64,000 nt of DNA from Bacteroidota bacterium (GTDB lineage Bacteria; Bacteroidota; Bacteroidia; UKL13-3). The DNA is taken from the NCBI GenBank assembly GCA_040388375.1, contig JAZKBU010000002.1, forward strand, positions 1-64,000, written 5' to 3'. Positions 9,704 to 17,996 of the stretch are shown one piece after another (the stretch's first letter is position 1; the number at the start of each line of letters is the position of its first letter). A program made the position numbers and the translations under genes. The notes beneath the pieces were generated by a model. The model saw only the letters and a list, made by a program, of their open reading frames with translations. It did not search any database and had not been told where the DNA came from.

Positions 9704-10450
9704 TTGCAAAAACGTATTTTCATTTTAGCATTTATTTTGTTTGGTTTTATTAACTATAGCCAAGCTCAAAATACGCCTATTACCGATGGGGAAATAATTT
9801 TGTATAAAGATTATAACATTGGCTTTAATTTAAACTCTTTAGGTGGAGGTGGCGCTTATTACCGCCATGGCTGGCATAAAACCGGTAGCATCAAAAATTT
9901 TGTTGAATCAGAATTAGCCTACGTTCGTCACCCAAAAGAAATATGGCGTTACGGATACCAGGACAATCCAAATACATATACCTATGGCCGATTAAACTAT
10001 GTTTTCTTTTGGCGAAATAGTTTTGGGCAAAAAATTGAATTAACAGAACGAAGCTATAAAAATGCATTGGGCTTAAATTTTATTTACAATATTGGTATCA
10101 CACTAGCTCTTTTAAAACCTGCTTATATTGATTATTTTGTTTCAAACCCTAATGGTAGTGCTACTTTGGTTACTGAACGATATGACCCCAATAAACATGT
10201 GGATGAATACCGTATTTATGGCAATGGCCCCATACTAAATGGTTTTGGAGAAATAAGTGCCAAAGCAGGTTTATTTGGTCGCGCAGGCCTTTCTATTGAT
10301 TACGGACAATACCCTGATGAATACAAATCGTTGGAAGCAGGTGTGACTTTAGATGTATTTAACGAGCCACTTCCCATGGTAGCTAAAGCCGAAAACAAAC
10401 AAATATTTCCAGGATTTTATATAGCTTTCAACTTCGGTTGGAAAAATTAA
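9704..10450 (+). CDS. Secreted/outer-membrane-associated protein of unknown function
   Basis: From the proposed TTG start at 9704 the product has 248 residues and begins MQKRIFILAFILFGFINYSQAQ, a clean signal peptide with cleavage after SQAQ. The frame stays open back to another TTG at 9665 but contains no ATG, so the start is uncertain. The mature part is rich in aromatic residues and alternating strands (YRHGWHKTGS, YGRLNYVFFWRNSFGQ) and ends in FYIAFNFGWKN. This suggests a small outer-membrane beta-barrel. It precedes lipA by 31 bp and may be co-transcribed with it. No family was recognised. Confidence 0.65.
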   Translation: MQKRIFILAFILFGFINYSQAQNTPITDGEIILYKDYNIGFNLNSLGGGGAYYRHGWHKTGSIKNFVESELAYVRHPKEIWRYGYQDNPNTYTYGRLNYVFFWRNSFGQKIELTERSYKNALGLNFIYNIGITLALLKPAYIDYFVSNPNGSATLVTERYDPNKHVDEYRIYGNGPILNGFGEISAKAGLFGRAGLSIDYGQYPDEYKSLEAGVTLDVFNEPLPMVAKAENKQIFPGFYIAFNFGWKN

Positions 10451-10481
10451 TTTAACATATCAAACGCTGATATAACATACA

Positions 10482-11348
10482 ATGATTGAATTACCGGTAT
10501 TAAACGAAGCAAGAGTAAAAAAACCAAGTTGGTTAAAAGTAAAATTACCTACAGGCGAAAACTACAGAAAAGTACGCCAATTGGTTGATGAATATAAACT
10601 GCATACGATTTGTGAAAGTGGAAATTGTCCGAATATGGGTGAGTGTTGGGGAGCAGGCACGGCTACCTTCATGATTTTAGGAAACATTTGCACACGTAGC
10701 TGTTCTTTTTGTGCAGTAGCGACAGGCAGAGCCAAAACATATGATTTGGAAGAGCCTATGCGTGTAGCAGAAGCCATTAAATTAATGAATGTAAAACATG
10801 CTGTTTTAACTTCGGTAAACAGAGACGAATTACCTGATAAAGGAGCTAAAGTTTGGGCTGATACCATACGTTTGGTAAAAGAACTAAATCCAACCACTAC
10901 TATTGAAACTTTAATTCCTGACTTTTTACGTAAATGGGATTTATTATACCAGGTAATTGATGAAAAACCGGAAGTAGTAAGCCATAACATGGAAACTGTT
11001 CCGAGATTATACCGCAAAGTACGCCCTCAGGCTAAATACGAACGCAGTTTGGAGCAAATAAAACTAACCAAAGAGCGCGGACGCAGAACCAAAAGTGGTG
11101 TGATGTTGGGATTAGGTGAAACAGAAAATGAGGTTTTTGAAATTATGGACGATTTAGTGGCTCATGGATGTGATGTTTTAACACTTGGCCAGTATTTACA
11201 ACCAACCAAAATGCACTTAGCCGTTGAAGAGTTTATTACACCTGAACAATTTGATTATTACAAACAAGTAGGTTTAGCTAAAGGATTTAACTATGTAGAA
11301 AGTGGTGCTTTGGTTCGCTCAAGCTATCATGCTGAAAAACATATTTAA
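10482..11348 (+). CDS. lipA: Lipoyl synthase
   Basis: A 288-residue radical SAM enzyme that inserts two sulfurs into octanoyl groups on lipoate-dependent proteins. Both iron-sulfur clusters are visible: the auxiliary cluster in [12 protein letters not shown] (about 44-55) and the radical SAM cluster CTRSCSFC (about 71-78). The C-terminal [13 protein letters not shown], with its conserved RSSY, is intact. Length and all cysteines are normal. It is followed after 32 bp by dapD on the same strand. Confidence 0.97.
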   Translation: MIELPVLNEARVKKPSWLKVKLPTGENYRKVRQLVDEYKLHTICESGNCPNMGECWGAGTATFMILGNICTRSCSFCAVATGRAKTYDLEEPMRVAEAIKLMNVKHAVLTSVNRDELPDKGAKVWADTIRLVKELNPTTTIETLIPDFLRKWDLLYQVIDEKPEVVSHNMETVPRLYRKVRPQAKYERSLEQIKLTKERGRRTKSGVMLGLGETENEVFEIMDDLVAHGCDVLTLGQYLQPTKMHLAVEEFITPEQFDYYKQVGLAKGFNYVESGALVRSSYHAEKHI

Positions 11349-11380
11349 TCATTTAACCACCCCTTTTTCATATTTACAAA

Positions 11381-12190
11381 ATGCTACAAAACATAATAGA
11401 ACAAGCATGGGAAAACCGTGACTTGATAAAAGAAACTAAAACCCAAAATGCCATTAGAGAAGTAATAGAATTACTTGATAAAGGAAAGTTAAGAACTGCC
11501 GAACCTACTGCTAACGGATGGCAGGTAAATGATTGGGTAAAAAAAGCGGTAATCATGTATTTCCCAATTCAAAAAATGGAAACCATTGAAGTAGGCCCAT
11601 TTGAATTTCATGATAAAATGTTACTTAAACACAATTATGCTGATTTAGGCGTAAGAGTAGTGCCTCATGCAGTAGCTCGTTATGGTTCATTTTTAGCAAA
11701 AGGTGTTATACTCATGCCAAGCTATGTAAACATTGGCGCTTTTGTAGATGAAGGAACCATGGTTGATACCTGGGCTACTGTGGGCAGTTGCGCCCAAATA
11801 GGTAAAAATGTGCATTTAAGTGGTGGTGTTGGTATTGGTGGCGTTTTAGAACCTGTTCAGGCAGCTCCGGTTATTATTGAAGACAATTGCTTTATTGGTT
11901 CACGTTGTATAGTAGTAGAAGGTGTGAAAGTGGAAACTGAAGCCGTATTAGGTGCCGGTGTTACTATTACCATGAGTACAAAAATTATTGATGTAACAGG
12001 ACCGGAACCTATTGAATATAAAGGTGTAGTTCCTGCCCGTTCGGTTGTTATTCCCGGTTCTTATACTAAAAAGTTTCCTGCAGGTGAGTTTCAGGTACCT
12101 TGTGCTATTATTATTGGTAAACGCAAAGAAAGTACCGATAAAAAAACCAGCTTAAACGATGCTTTACGCGATAATAATGTAGCTGTTTAA
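11381..12190 (+). CDS. dapD: 2,3,4,5-tetrahydropyridine-2,6-dicarboxylate N-succinyltransferase
   Basis: The protein has 269 residues, the usual DapD length. It has an N-terminal helical domain, then a left-handed beta-helix built of hexapeptide repeats (VNIGAFVDEGTMVDTWATVGSCAQIGKNVH and onward), and the C-terminal strand with VPARSVVIPGSY. It transfers succinyl from succinyl-CoA to tetrahydrodipicolinate in lysine and meso-diaminopimelate synthesis, and acts as a cytoplasmic trimer. It sits between lipA and a glycosyltransferase on one strand, with short gaps. Confidence 0.96.
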   Translation: MLQNIIEQAWENRDLIKETKTQNAIREVIELLDKGKLRTAEPTANGWQVNDWVKKAVIMYFPIQKMETIEVGPFEFHDKMLLKHNYADLGVRVVPHAVARYGSFLAKGVILMPSYVNIGAFVDEGTMVDTWATVGSCAQIGKNVHLSGGVGIGGVLEPVQAAPVIIEDNCFIGSRCIVVEGVKVETEAVLGAGVTITMSTKIIDVTGPEPIEYKGVVPARSVVIPGSYTKKFPAGEFQVPCAIIIGKRKESTDKKTSLNDALRDNNVAV

Positions 12191-12216
12191 TCGGCTTACA
12201 ATTTAAGTAGTAATAC

Positions 12217-13344
12217 ATGAAAATTGGATTTGATGCTAAACGTGCTTTTAATAACTCAACAGGTTTGGGTAATTATGCACGTTTACTGATTAAATCGTTG
12301 GTTGCAAATTTCCCTGAAAACAAGTACTATCTTTTTACGCCTAAAATAGACGAAAAGTTTGCCAATGAATTTAGTGAATTCAGGCAAGTTGAAATTATAA
12401 AACCTGAAAATTTTATTGATAAACAGTTTTCAGCGGCTTGGCGAAGTTATAGTATTGGCGATATTGTAAATAATCTTGAACTGGATATTTTTCATGGCTT
12501 AAGCAATGAGTTACCAAAAGGCATTAACCAGTTAAAAACGAAGTGTGTAGTAACTATTCACGATTTAATTTTTCTGCGTTATCCCAATTACTACAACAAT
12601 ATTGATGCTTATATTTATAAAAAGAAATTCAGAAATGCGTGTAACTATGCTGACTTAATTTTAGCTACAAGTATTCAAACCCAAAACGATATTATTGATT
12701 TTTTTAAAACTGAAAAGGAAAAGATTCAAGTAACCTACCAGGCTTGTGATGATGCATTTTCGGTCGCATATACCAATGAAACAAAAGATTTAATTCGGGA
12801 AAAATACAATTTACCCAAACAGTTTATATTAAGTGTTGGTACCATTGAAAAGCGTAAAAATCAACTGACCATTTTACAAGCTTTAAATGAGTTGGATAAT
12901 AACTGGGAATTGGTTTTAATTGGCAAAAAAACAAGCTATGCTGATGACATTATAAGCTATGCTAAACAGCACGACTTAACTAACCGCCTGCATATTTTCG
13001 AAAATATTCCATTCAGCGATTTGCCCGTTATATATCAATGTAGTGATTTGTTTGTTTACATTTCGGAGTTTGAAGGCTTTGGAATACCTGTTTTAGAGGC
13101 TATGCAAAGCAATATTCTCGCTGTTACCTCCAATGTATCATCGTTGCCTGAAGTAATAGGAAATGAGTTACTAACTATCAATCCTTTTGAAAGTTCAGCA
13201 TTGGTGCACTTTATTAAAATCAATTTTAGCCAGCCCGATCTTATCAAAGACTATATAACTACCGCAAAACAAAGAGCTCAATTGTTTGATAAGGATTATT
13301 TAGCCAAAGCATTAATGGATAAATACCTTGCTCTTTTAGCATAA
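12217..13344 (+). CDS. Glycosyltransferase family 4-type (GT-B) protein
   Basis: The protein has 375 residues. The N-terminal region starts MKIGFDAKRAFNNSTGLGNYAR, and the GT-B C-terminal domain carries ILSVGTIEKRKNQLTILQAL (about 200) and the donor-binding E-x7-E motif in EFEGFGIPVLEAM (about 286-298). Such enzymes add sugars from nucleotide donors to lipid or glycan acceptors at the cytoplasmic membrane. Acceptor and donor are not predictable here. It ends 3 bp before a bidirectional terminator shared with accA. Confidence 0.88.
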   Translation: MKIGFDAKRAFNNSTGLGNYARLLIKSLVANFPENKYYLFTPKIDEKFANEFSEFRQVEIIKPENFIDKQFSAAWRSYSIGDIVNNLELDIFHGLSNELPKGINQLKTKCVVTIHDLIFLRYPNYYNNIDAYIYKKKFRNACNYADLILATSIQTQNDIIDFFKTEKEKIQVTYQACDDAFSVAYTNETKDLIREKYNLPKQFILSVGTIEKRKNQLTILQALNELDNNWELVLIGKKTSYADDIISYAKQHDLTNRLHIFENIPFSDLPVIYQCSDLFVYISEFEGFGIPVLEAMQSNILAVTSNVSSLPEVIGNELLTINPFESSALVHFIKINFSQPDLIKDYITTAKQRAQLFDKDYLAKALMDKYLALLA

Positions 13345-13347
13345 AAA

Positions 13348-13379
13348 AACACAACATAAACTTACGTTTATATTGTGTT
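13348..13379. terminator. Bidirectional terminator between convergent genes
   Basis: The 14-nt arms 13348-13361 (AACACAACATAAAC) and 13366-13379 (GTTTATATTGTGTT) pair with one mismatch around a 4-nt loop. An A run lies on the left, which is a T run for the minus strand. It lies between the glycosyltransferase and accA, so it can end both transcripts. Confidence 0.7.
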
Positions 13380-13408
13380 CCGTTATTTAATTAAATACTG
13401 TTATTATT

Positions 13409-14359
13409 TTATTCGGTAAAAGCTCCCATTGCACTGAATTTTTCAATACGGGTTCTAATTAACTCATCCGATTTTTGCTTACCTAGTTCCGTCAGCATTT
13501 TATCGATTTCTGTTTTCATTATCTCATAAGTTTCTGTAGGATTTTCATGGGCACCTCCAAGCGGTTCCGCAATAATACCATCAATTAGTTTATTACCTAA
13601 CATATCGTTAGCCGTTAGTTTTAATGCATCGGCTGCTTTTTCCTTATGTTCCCAACTACGCCATAAAATAGATGAACAACTTTCCGGAGAAATTACCGAA
13701 TACCAAGTATTTTCCATCATCATTACTCTATCGCCCACTCCAATACCTAAAGCTCCACCGCTGGCTCCCTCTCCTATTATAATACAAATTACGGGTACTT
13801 TCAGTACGCTCATTTCTAATAAATTTTTAGCAATGGCCTCTCCTTGTCCTCTTTCTTCTGCTTCTAATCCTGGTGATGCACCGGGAGTATCAATAAAAGT
13901 AATAATAGGTTTATTTAGCTTCTCCGCCAGTTTCATTAATCGAAGTGCCTTGCGGTACCCTTCCGGGTTTGGCATACCGAAATTGCGGTATTGGCGTTGT
14001 TTGGTATTGCGTCCTTTTTGATGCCCAACAATCATTACCGTTTTACCATTAATGGAAGCAAAACCACCAATCATCGCTTTATCGTCTTTTACATTTCTAT
14101 CGCCATGCATTTCTACAAAATTTTCAAAGCAATTTTCAATATAATCAAGTGTATAAGGTCTATCAGGGTGACGGCTAATTTGAACGCGTTGCCATCCGTT
14201 TAAGTTTTTGTATAATTCTCTTTTGGTGCTATCAATTTTTTGTTCAAGCTCCTTCATGGAAGCGCTAACATCAATCTTTCCTTTTTCAGAAACTTCTCTA
14301 ACCTTTCTTAATTGGTCTTCTAAGTCTTGTATTGGTTTTTCAAAATCAAAATGTGCCAT
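13409..14359 (-). CDS. accA: Acetyl-CoA carboxylase carboxyltransferase subunit alpha
   Basis: From the ATG at 14359 ([19 protein letters not shown]) the protein has 316 residues. That start is preferred over the in-frame ATG five codons upstream because AccA begins with this conserved DFEKPI segment. The carboxyltransferase crotonase fold is evident in [23 protein letters not shown] and [17 protein letters not shown], which build the oxyanion hole and CoA site. With AccD it forms the alpha2-beta2 enzyme that carboxylates acetyl-CoA to malonyl-CoA for fatty acid synthesis. Confidence 0.96.
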   Translation of the reverse strand: MAHFDFEKPIQDLEDQLRKVREVSEKGKIDVSASMKELEQKIDSTKRELYKNLNGWQRVQISRHPDRPYTLDYIENCFENFVEMHGDRNVKDDKAMIGGFASINGKTVMIVGHQKGRNTKQRQYRNFGMPNPEGYRKALRLMKLAEKLNKPIITFIDTPGASPGLEAEERGQGEAIAKNLLEMSVLKVPVICIIIGEGASGGALGIGVGDRVMMMENTWYSVISPESCSSILWRSWEHKEKAADALKLTANDMLGNKLIDGIIAEPLGGAHENPTETYEIMKTEIDKMLTELGKQKSDELIRTRIEKFSAMGAFTE

Positions 14360-14462
14360 GCTGCAATAATACAAAGGCTTCTTTAAGTTTTAATAATAAA
14401 ATTATATTTGGTTGGGTATAAGCTATGTTTTCATAAAATGTAAAATATTTTTAGCATAGTAC

Positions 14463-14492
14463 TTGACAAAACAAATGATAAGCCTATATTTG
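14463..14492 (+). promoter_or_regulatory. Bacteroidota-type promoter of the tRNA-Asp/tRNA-Arg unit
   Basis: TTG at 14463-14465 and an exact TAnnTTTG match (TATATTTG, 14485-14492) are separated by 19 bp. This matches the known Bacteroidota sigma-A consensus (TTG, 17-23 bp, TAnnTTTG). The tRNA-Asp gene begins 48 bp after it. Confidence 0.8.
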
Positions 14493-14539
14493 CACTCCTT
14501 TTAAGAACGAAAATGCTTAAAAGTAAGTTCTAAAATTTT

Positions 14540-14613
14540 GGTGTGGTAGTTCAGTTGGTTAGAATACCTGCCTGTCACGCAGGGGGTCGCGGGTTCGAGT
14601 CCCGTCCGCACCG
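14540..14613 (+). tRNA. tRNA-Asp(GTC)
   Basis: A 74-nt cloverleaf. The acceptor stem GGTGTGG pairs with CCGCACC with one G-U, the anticodon loop CTGTCAC gives GTC, and the T-arm GCGGG/CCCGT closes around TTCGAGT. The discriminator base is G, as expected for tRNA-Asp. CCA is not encoded. Confidence 0.96.
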
Positions 14614-14623
14614 CATTAGAAAT

Positions 14624-14697
14624 GGTTTCGTAGCTCAATTGAATAGAGCATCTCACTACGGATGAGAAGGTTCAAGGTTTGAATCCTTGCGAGACCA
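14624..14697 (+). tRNA. tRNA-Arg(ACG), integration target of the element
   Basis: A 74-nt cloverleaf. The acceptor GGTTTCG pairs with CGAGACC (one wobble), the anticodon stem is TCTCA/TGAGA with loop CTACGGA giving ACG, and the T-arm is CAAGG/CCTTG. The discriminator is A. The 3' part from base 14673 is the left copy of the element's direct repeat, so the gene stays complete after integration. Confidence 0.96.
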
Positions 14698-14700
14698 CAA
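14673..14700 (+). repeat. attL core (28-bp direct repeat)
   Basis: 28 bp identical to 43471-43498, starting CAAGGTTTGAATCC and ending GAGACCACAA. It forms the T-arm and 3' acceptor strand of tRNA-Arg. Identity stops on both sides (T versus G before it, A versus C after it). Confidence 0.92.
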
Positions 14701-14730
14701 ACCAGTATCTTAAGAACATTAGAAATAAAA

Positions 14731-14760
14731 AAAGCCTTGATTTTTCAAGGCTTTTTTTTT
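14731..14760 (+). terminator. Element-borne terminator after tRNA-Arg
   Basis: The hairpin AAAGCCTTGA-TTTT-TCAAGGCTTT (14731-14754) is followed by a T run to 14760. It lies inside the element, 33 bp after the attL core, and is nearly identical to the terminator beyond attR. The element therefore brings its own copy of the tRNA terminator. Confidence 0.85.
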
Positions 14761-14790
14761 GCACTAAAAACACCTCCCCCCACCCACCAA

Positions 14791-14833
14791 GGGACTTTGG
14801 AGGGGACTTTTTTAATATACGAAAAGGGACTTT
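14791..14833 (+). repeat. Three GGGACTTT direct repeats, candidate integrase arm sites
   Basis: GGGACTTT occurs at 14791-14798, 14803-14810 and 14826-14833, between attL and the integrase. Related GGGACT and GGGGCTTTT occur at 43417 and 43429 near the other end. Arm-type integrase sites are expected in such places; this role is inference. Confidence 0.4.
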
Positions 14834-14884
14834 GTGGCATTATAGTTGTTAACAGGTTTTTCACAACCTAAAAACAATTTTACC

Positions 14885-16039
14885 ATGGACTACCACCTCT
14901 ATCTATCGAAAAAGCGCACTAATGCACAAAAATTAACCCCTATTTACATTAAAATAACTATTGATAACAATATATATGAACGTTCAACGGGCGTATTTAT
15001 TGATATTGACCAATGGAATAAGATTTACAAACGAGTAAAGCCATCATATACAGGAGCTGAACAGTTAAACAAAAAACTTAATGATGTTGAAACCAAGCTG
15101 CAAGATTTAAAATCAAACAACGCCAATATTAGCGAGGTAGATAATAAGCTAAAGGAGAAAAAAACAAAGCCAAAGCAACCAGTAATTAAAATAGAAACTG
15201 TTATCAATGATTATTTAACAAGGCAATCGGAATTAATTGGCCTCAAAGCAGGTATTACAAAAAGCACTTACAGGGGCTATAAAGCTAAGGTTGATAACCT
15301 GCGAGAGTTTCTAAAAAACATTAAACGTGTTAATGCATTAATTACCGAACTTGATTATAAATTTGCCGACTTATACCGTACCTGGCTTTATTGCAAAGAG
15401 TTTAGTACCGGGCATGTAAACAAGTGCGTTAAATTTGTTAAAACGCTCGTGCGTTTCGCTCAATTTGAATACTCAATAAAAGCAACAAACATATTTTTAT
15501 TAACACTTAAGGAAGATGCACCTAAACCAATAGTATATTTAACAGGAACAGAATTAAAAGCAATACAAAAACGTGTCTATCACAATCCGCTACATCAAAA
15601 AACAGTTGATTTATTTTTACTTCAATGCTTTACCGGGATGGGCTACAGCGATGTAATAAAACTTAACGTTGAAAAATTTATCAGTTTTGATGGTAGGTGG
15701 TTTATTGGTTACCAAAGAGTAAAAACAAGTGTAAAAGCTTTAATACCTGTGTTACCAAAAGTAATAAGCATTTTAAATTGTTATGGGGGCAAAGCTCCAG
15801 TGCTATCAAATGAAGTTTACAACCGTGTTTTAAAAGAGATTGCAGCCCTTAATAACATAAACAAACGCCTTACCAGCCACGTAGGAAGAAAAACATTTGC
15901 ATGTATGCTTGTAAGCCGAGGCGCAAGCATGGAAACTACAACAAAAATGCTGGCCAAAACTAATGTAAGAGAAACAGAGAGAATTTATGCAGAAGTTCAA
16001 TTTGAAAGGGTTTTAAAAGAATTTCCTAAAATTGGGTAA
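14885..16039 (+). CDS. Tyrosine recombinase (Bacteroidota phage_int_SAM_5-type integrase)
   Basis: From the ATG at 14885 (MDYHLYLSKKRTN) the protein has 384 residues. It has an N-terminal arm-binding domain (1-75), a charged linker, a SAM-like core-binding domain (about 105-205) and a catalytic domain. The beta-strand Lys (RVKTSV), H-x-x-R (SHVGRKTF) and the Tyr nucleophile (ERIYAEV) are present. The usual first Arg in TGLR is absent (TGMGYSDV), as in CTnDOT-type integrases, and the usual LGHT box reads LAKT. It catalyses integration at tRNA-Arg and lies beside attL. It is the only plus-strand gene at this end and converges on the moron genes. Confidence 0.92.
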   Translation: MDYHLYLSKKRTNAQKLTPIYIKITIDNNIYERSTGVFIDIDQWNKIYKRVKPSYTGAEQLNKKLNDVETKLQDLKSNNANISEVDNKLKEKKTKPKQPVIKIETVINDYLTRQSELIGLKAGITKSTYRGYKAKVDNLREFLKNIKRVNALITELDYKFADLYRTWLYCKEFSTGHVNKCVKFVKTLVRFAQFEYSIKATNIFLLTLKEDAPKPIVYLTGTELKAIQKRVYHNPLHQKTVDLFLLQCFTGMGYSDVIKLNVEKFISFDGRWFIGYQRVKTSVKALIPVLPKVISILNCYGGKAPVLSNEVYNRVLKEIAALNNINKRLTSHVGRKTFACMLVSRGASMETTTKMLAKTNVRETERIYAEVQFERVLKEFPKIG

Positions 16040-16046
16040 ACAAAAA

Positions 16047-16070
16047 AGCACCGCCAAAATTGGCGGTGCT
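16047..16070. terminator. Bidirectional terminator, copy 1 of a duplicated hairpin
   Basis: A perfect 11-bp stem AGCACCGCCAA/TTGGCGGTGCT with A-rich DNA on its left. It separates the integrase from the convergent 129-residue gene. The 39 bp from 16041 to 16079 recur at 16482-16520 with one or two changes. Confidence 0.8.
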
Positions 16071-16076
16071 TCAGTA

Positions 16077-16466
16077 TTAATCATTACCAAAAAGAAAAAT
16101 TAACTCTTGTTTCACCTTTTCATTTTCAGGATAAATAAGCCGTTCATTTTCGTTAAAAGGCGGTAAGCCGGTTTTATCTTCTCCCATTTGAAAACTTTCA
16201 TAGTTGAGCCAACTCATAATTACTTTACCGGTGTTTAATGAAATAGCCCTAAATGGTTGCCTTTCTCTATAATCAACCTTATGTAATCCCATCCAAATAT
16301 CAAGCAATGTGCCTGACCACTTTTTATTTTGTGTTAAAGATTCATCAATCAAAAACGTTTGCCCAACTAGGTATATATAATGGCTTGGCATCCGTTCAAG
16401 CAATAACTCAACTCTTAACCTGGTTCCCATCCGGGTATGGCTATATTTCAACTCTAAATCTATCAT
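16077..16466 (-). CDS. Hypothetical protein, moron-like gene
   Basis: From the ATG at 16466 (MIDLELKYSHTRMGTRLRVELLLE) the protein has 129 residues, is soluble and has no recognised domain. Conserved-looking features are an aromatic-rich centre (WSGTLLDIWMGLHKV) and an acidic C-terminus. The gene lies between the two copies of the duplicated terminator hairpin, so it forms its own transcription unit at the edge of the element. That is the usual place and form of cargo (moron) genes. Function unknown. Confidence 0.6.
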   Translation of the reverse strand: MIDLELKYSHTRMGTRLRVELLLERMPSHYIYLVGQTFLIDESLTQNKKWSGTLLDIWMGLHKVDYRERQPFRAISLNTGKVIMSWLNYESFQMGEDKTGLPPFNENERLIYPENEKVKQELIFLFGND

Positions 16467-16487
16467 AATGGCAATAATAAACAAAAA

Positions 16488-16511
16488 AGCACCGCCAAAA
16501 TTGGCGATGCT
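16488..16511. terminator. Terminator, copy 2 of the duplicated hairpin
   Basis: The hairpin matches 16047-16070 with one base changed (GGCGATGCT for GGCGGTGCT). It lies 25 bp after the lipoprotein stop and before the 129-residue gene on the minus strand. Confidence 0.7.
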
Positions 16512-16535
16512 TCAGTATTAGTAAAACTAAGCTTT

Positions 16536-17021
16536 TTATTGAACTTTATTTGCAGTAAAAATAAATACATTAACAACAGAATTAACAGTTGTTTGATAGC
16601 CAAAACTTAACTCTTTTACATCATTTAAATACAGCCCATTATATTTAATACCTCCTAAAGTAGCTGCATTATATCCTGTCATTGTAGAACCGCTTATAAC
16701 TTGCTCCTGAACATCAAAAACAAAGCCGTTGTTTCCGGCAGCTAGCTTACTGCCAACAACAATAACATTTCCACCTTCTTTAGCAGTAAATGTATTGTTA
16801 TCTGTTTTTGTAACTATAAAAGTACCTGAATAATCAGCCTTTCCTGATGGTGTTAGGTTGCCCTGGCCATCAGCAGTGTAATACTTAACTTTAAAATCAA
16901 ATGTTCCAATTACCTGGTCCCGAATGTCGGTTACGGCTTTTGTTGTTTCGTCTTTGCTGCAACTTGTAACGCCAAAAACGGAAGTGCTGGCCAAGGCAAT
17001 AATTAAATAAATTTTTTTCAT
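16536..17021 (-). CDS. Putative lipoprotein, moron-like gene
   Basis: The protein has 161 residues. It starts MKKIYLIIALASTSVFGVTSC, a lipoprotein signal with Cys at about 21. The mature part is predicted beta-rich (VIGTFDFKVKYYTADGQGN, SGTFIVTKTDNNTFTAKEG), of the calycin or lipocalin-like size. A strong minus-strand terminator lies upstream (17091-17120) and another hairpin downstream, so it is isolated from the late operon and is probably expressed in the lysogen. A surface-exposed cargo role, for example exclusion of other phages, is only a possibility. Confidence 0.7.
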   Translation of the reverse strand: MKKIYLIIALASTSVFGVTSCSKDETTKAVTDIRDQVIGTFDFKVKYYTADGQGNLTPSGKADYSGTFIVTKTDNNTFTAKEGGNVIVVGSKLAAGNNGFVFDVQEQVISGSTMTGYNAATLGGIKYNGLYLNDVKELSFGYQTTVNSVVNVFIFTANKVQ

Positions 17022-17090
17022 GGGGGTGTTTTTTTAGGTTGTGCAATAATAAGAATGGTTTTACTTAAAAACCATGCCACGATTAAATAA

Positions 17091-17120
17091 AAAAACCGCA
17101 ATATCACTACTGCGGTTTTT
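17091..17120 (-). terminator. Terminator of the late operon (minus strand)
   Basis: AAAAACCGCA (17091-17100) and TGCGGTTTTT (17111-17120) form a perfect 10-bp stem with a 10-nt loop. On the minus strand it ends in TTTTTTTATTT. It follows the last late gene (17186-17491) and precedes the lipoprotein. Confidence 0.85.
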
Positions 17121-17172
17121 ACCATGAACCAACCTAAGTCGGCCCCTGTTAGGGCTACCACACCTTAACAGG
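17121..17172 (-). other. Unassigned GC-richer intergenic segment with inverted repeat
   Basis: Between the last late gene and its terminator lies a segment richer in G and C than its surroundings, with a CCTGTTA/TAACAGG inverted repeat (17140-17171). It could be an untranslated structured RNA or part of the terminator. I recognise no known RNA family. Confidence 0.3.
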
Positions 17173-17185
17173 CTTCAAATATAGT

Positions 17186-17491
17186 CTATTTACCTAAATA
17201 ACTAATCCTGGTATTATCAGTGCTATTTGTTTTTTGAAGCTGCAAAGCCTCCATAACCGTTAACCGTCTTTCAAAATCAAAATTAATTGTATTTTGCTTT
17301 TCTATATGGCTAGAAACGATTGTTTTTATTTCGATAAGGTTTTTATTTGCTTGCTCCATTTCTTGCCTTATAAGGGCTATATCTTTGCTGTTAACGGTAT
17401 TTTGTTTTTCAACATAAGTTACAGCACTAACAATTAATACAATTACCGTAATAACCGTGTTAAATATGGATAAATAGTTTTTGTTTTGCAT
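17186..17491 (-). CDS. Small membrane-anchored coiled-coil protein
   Basis: The protein has 101 residues. One N-terminal transmembrane helix (about 8-26, FNTVITVIVLIVSAVTYV) is followed by a predicted coiled coil (about 28-85, DIALIRQEMEQANKNLIEIKTIV). It is the last gene of the late block. Possible roles are a virion membrane protein or a lysis accessory; neither is shown. Confidence 0.6.
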   Translation of the reverse strand: MQNKNYLSIFNTVITVIVLIVSAVTYVEKQNTVNSKDIALIRQEMEQANKNLIEIKTIVSSHIEKQNTINFDFERRLTVMEALQLQKTNSTDNTRISYLGK

Positions 17492-17496
17492 AGCTT

Positions 17497-17976
17497 TTAG
17501 TAATCAGCAGTTTCAATATTTTCAAAAAATGGATAAAGCAACCCCTCGAAATCATAAACATTTTGCAGGTTAATTTTCGCCATTTTAGCAAAGTCAATAG
17601 TATCAAAAGTAACACCCACCTCCATATTTAACAATTCATTATGTTCAATGGTAAAATCTTGTGGAGCTTTTGCCGAAATAGTTTTTTTATCTTTTCCCTT
17701 ACCTGTTGTTTGCCAAAAACCCAACAAACGACCATTTACAGTAGCTCCGTGTTTTTTAAGCAATACAGCCTTATCTTCTGAATAATCCTCATAGTGCGCA
17801 AGTAGTTTTTTAGCTATTTTTTGTATGCGAAACATAGTTCCTGATGAAATATTTTCTTTTTCAAGACCATACAACTTACCACCTCCATTTACTACTACTT
17901 GTACGGTTTCCAGATCAAAGCCTTTAAACTGGCGATACACCTCAATTACTTCTGAATATTTTAATTTAACTTCCAT
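17497..17976 (-). CDS. Hypothetical late protein
   Basis: The protein has 159 residues, is soluble and mixed alpha/beta, and has no recognised domain. It starts MEVKLKYSEVIEVYRQFKGFD and has an acidic C-terminus with aromatic residues (YDFEGLLYPFFENIE). It is 5 bp upstream of the coiled-coil membrane gene and 20 bp after the fibre-like gene, so it could be a fibre chaperone or small structural protein. That is inference from position only. Confidence 0.55.
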   Translation of the reverse strand: MEVKLKYSEVIEVYRQFKGFDLETVQVVVNGGGKLYGLEKENISSGTMFRIQKIAKKLLAHYEDYSEDKAVLLKKHGATVNGRLLGFWQTTGKGKDKKTISAKAPQDFTIEHNELLNMEVGVTFDTIDFAKMAKINLQNVYDFEGLLYPFFENIETADY

Positions 17977-17996
17977 TGTGTTTAATTATTTATTTG

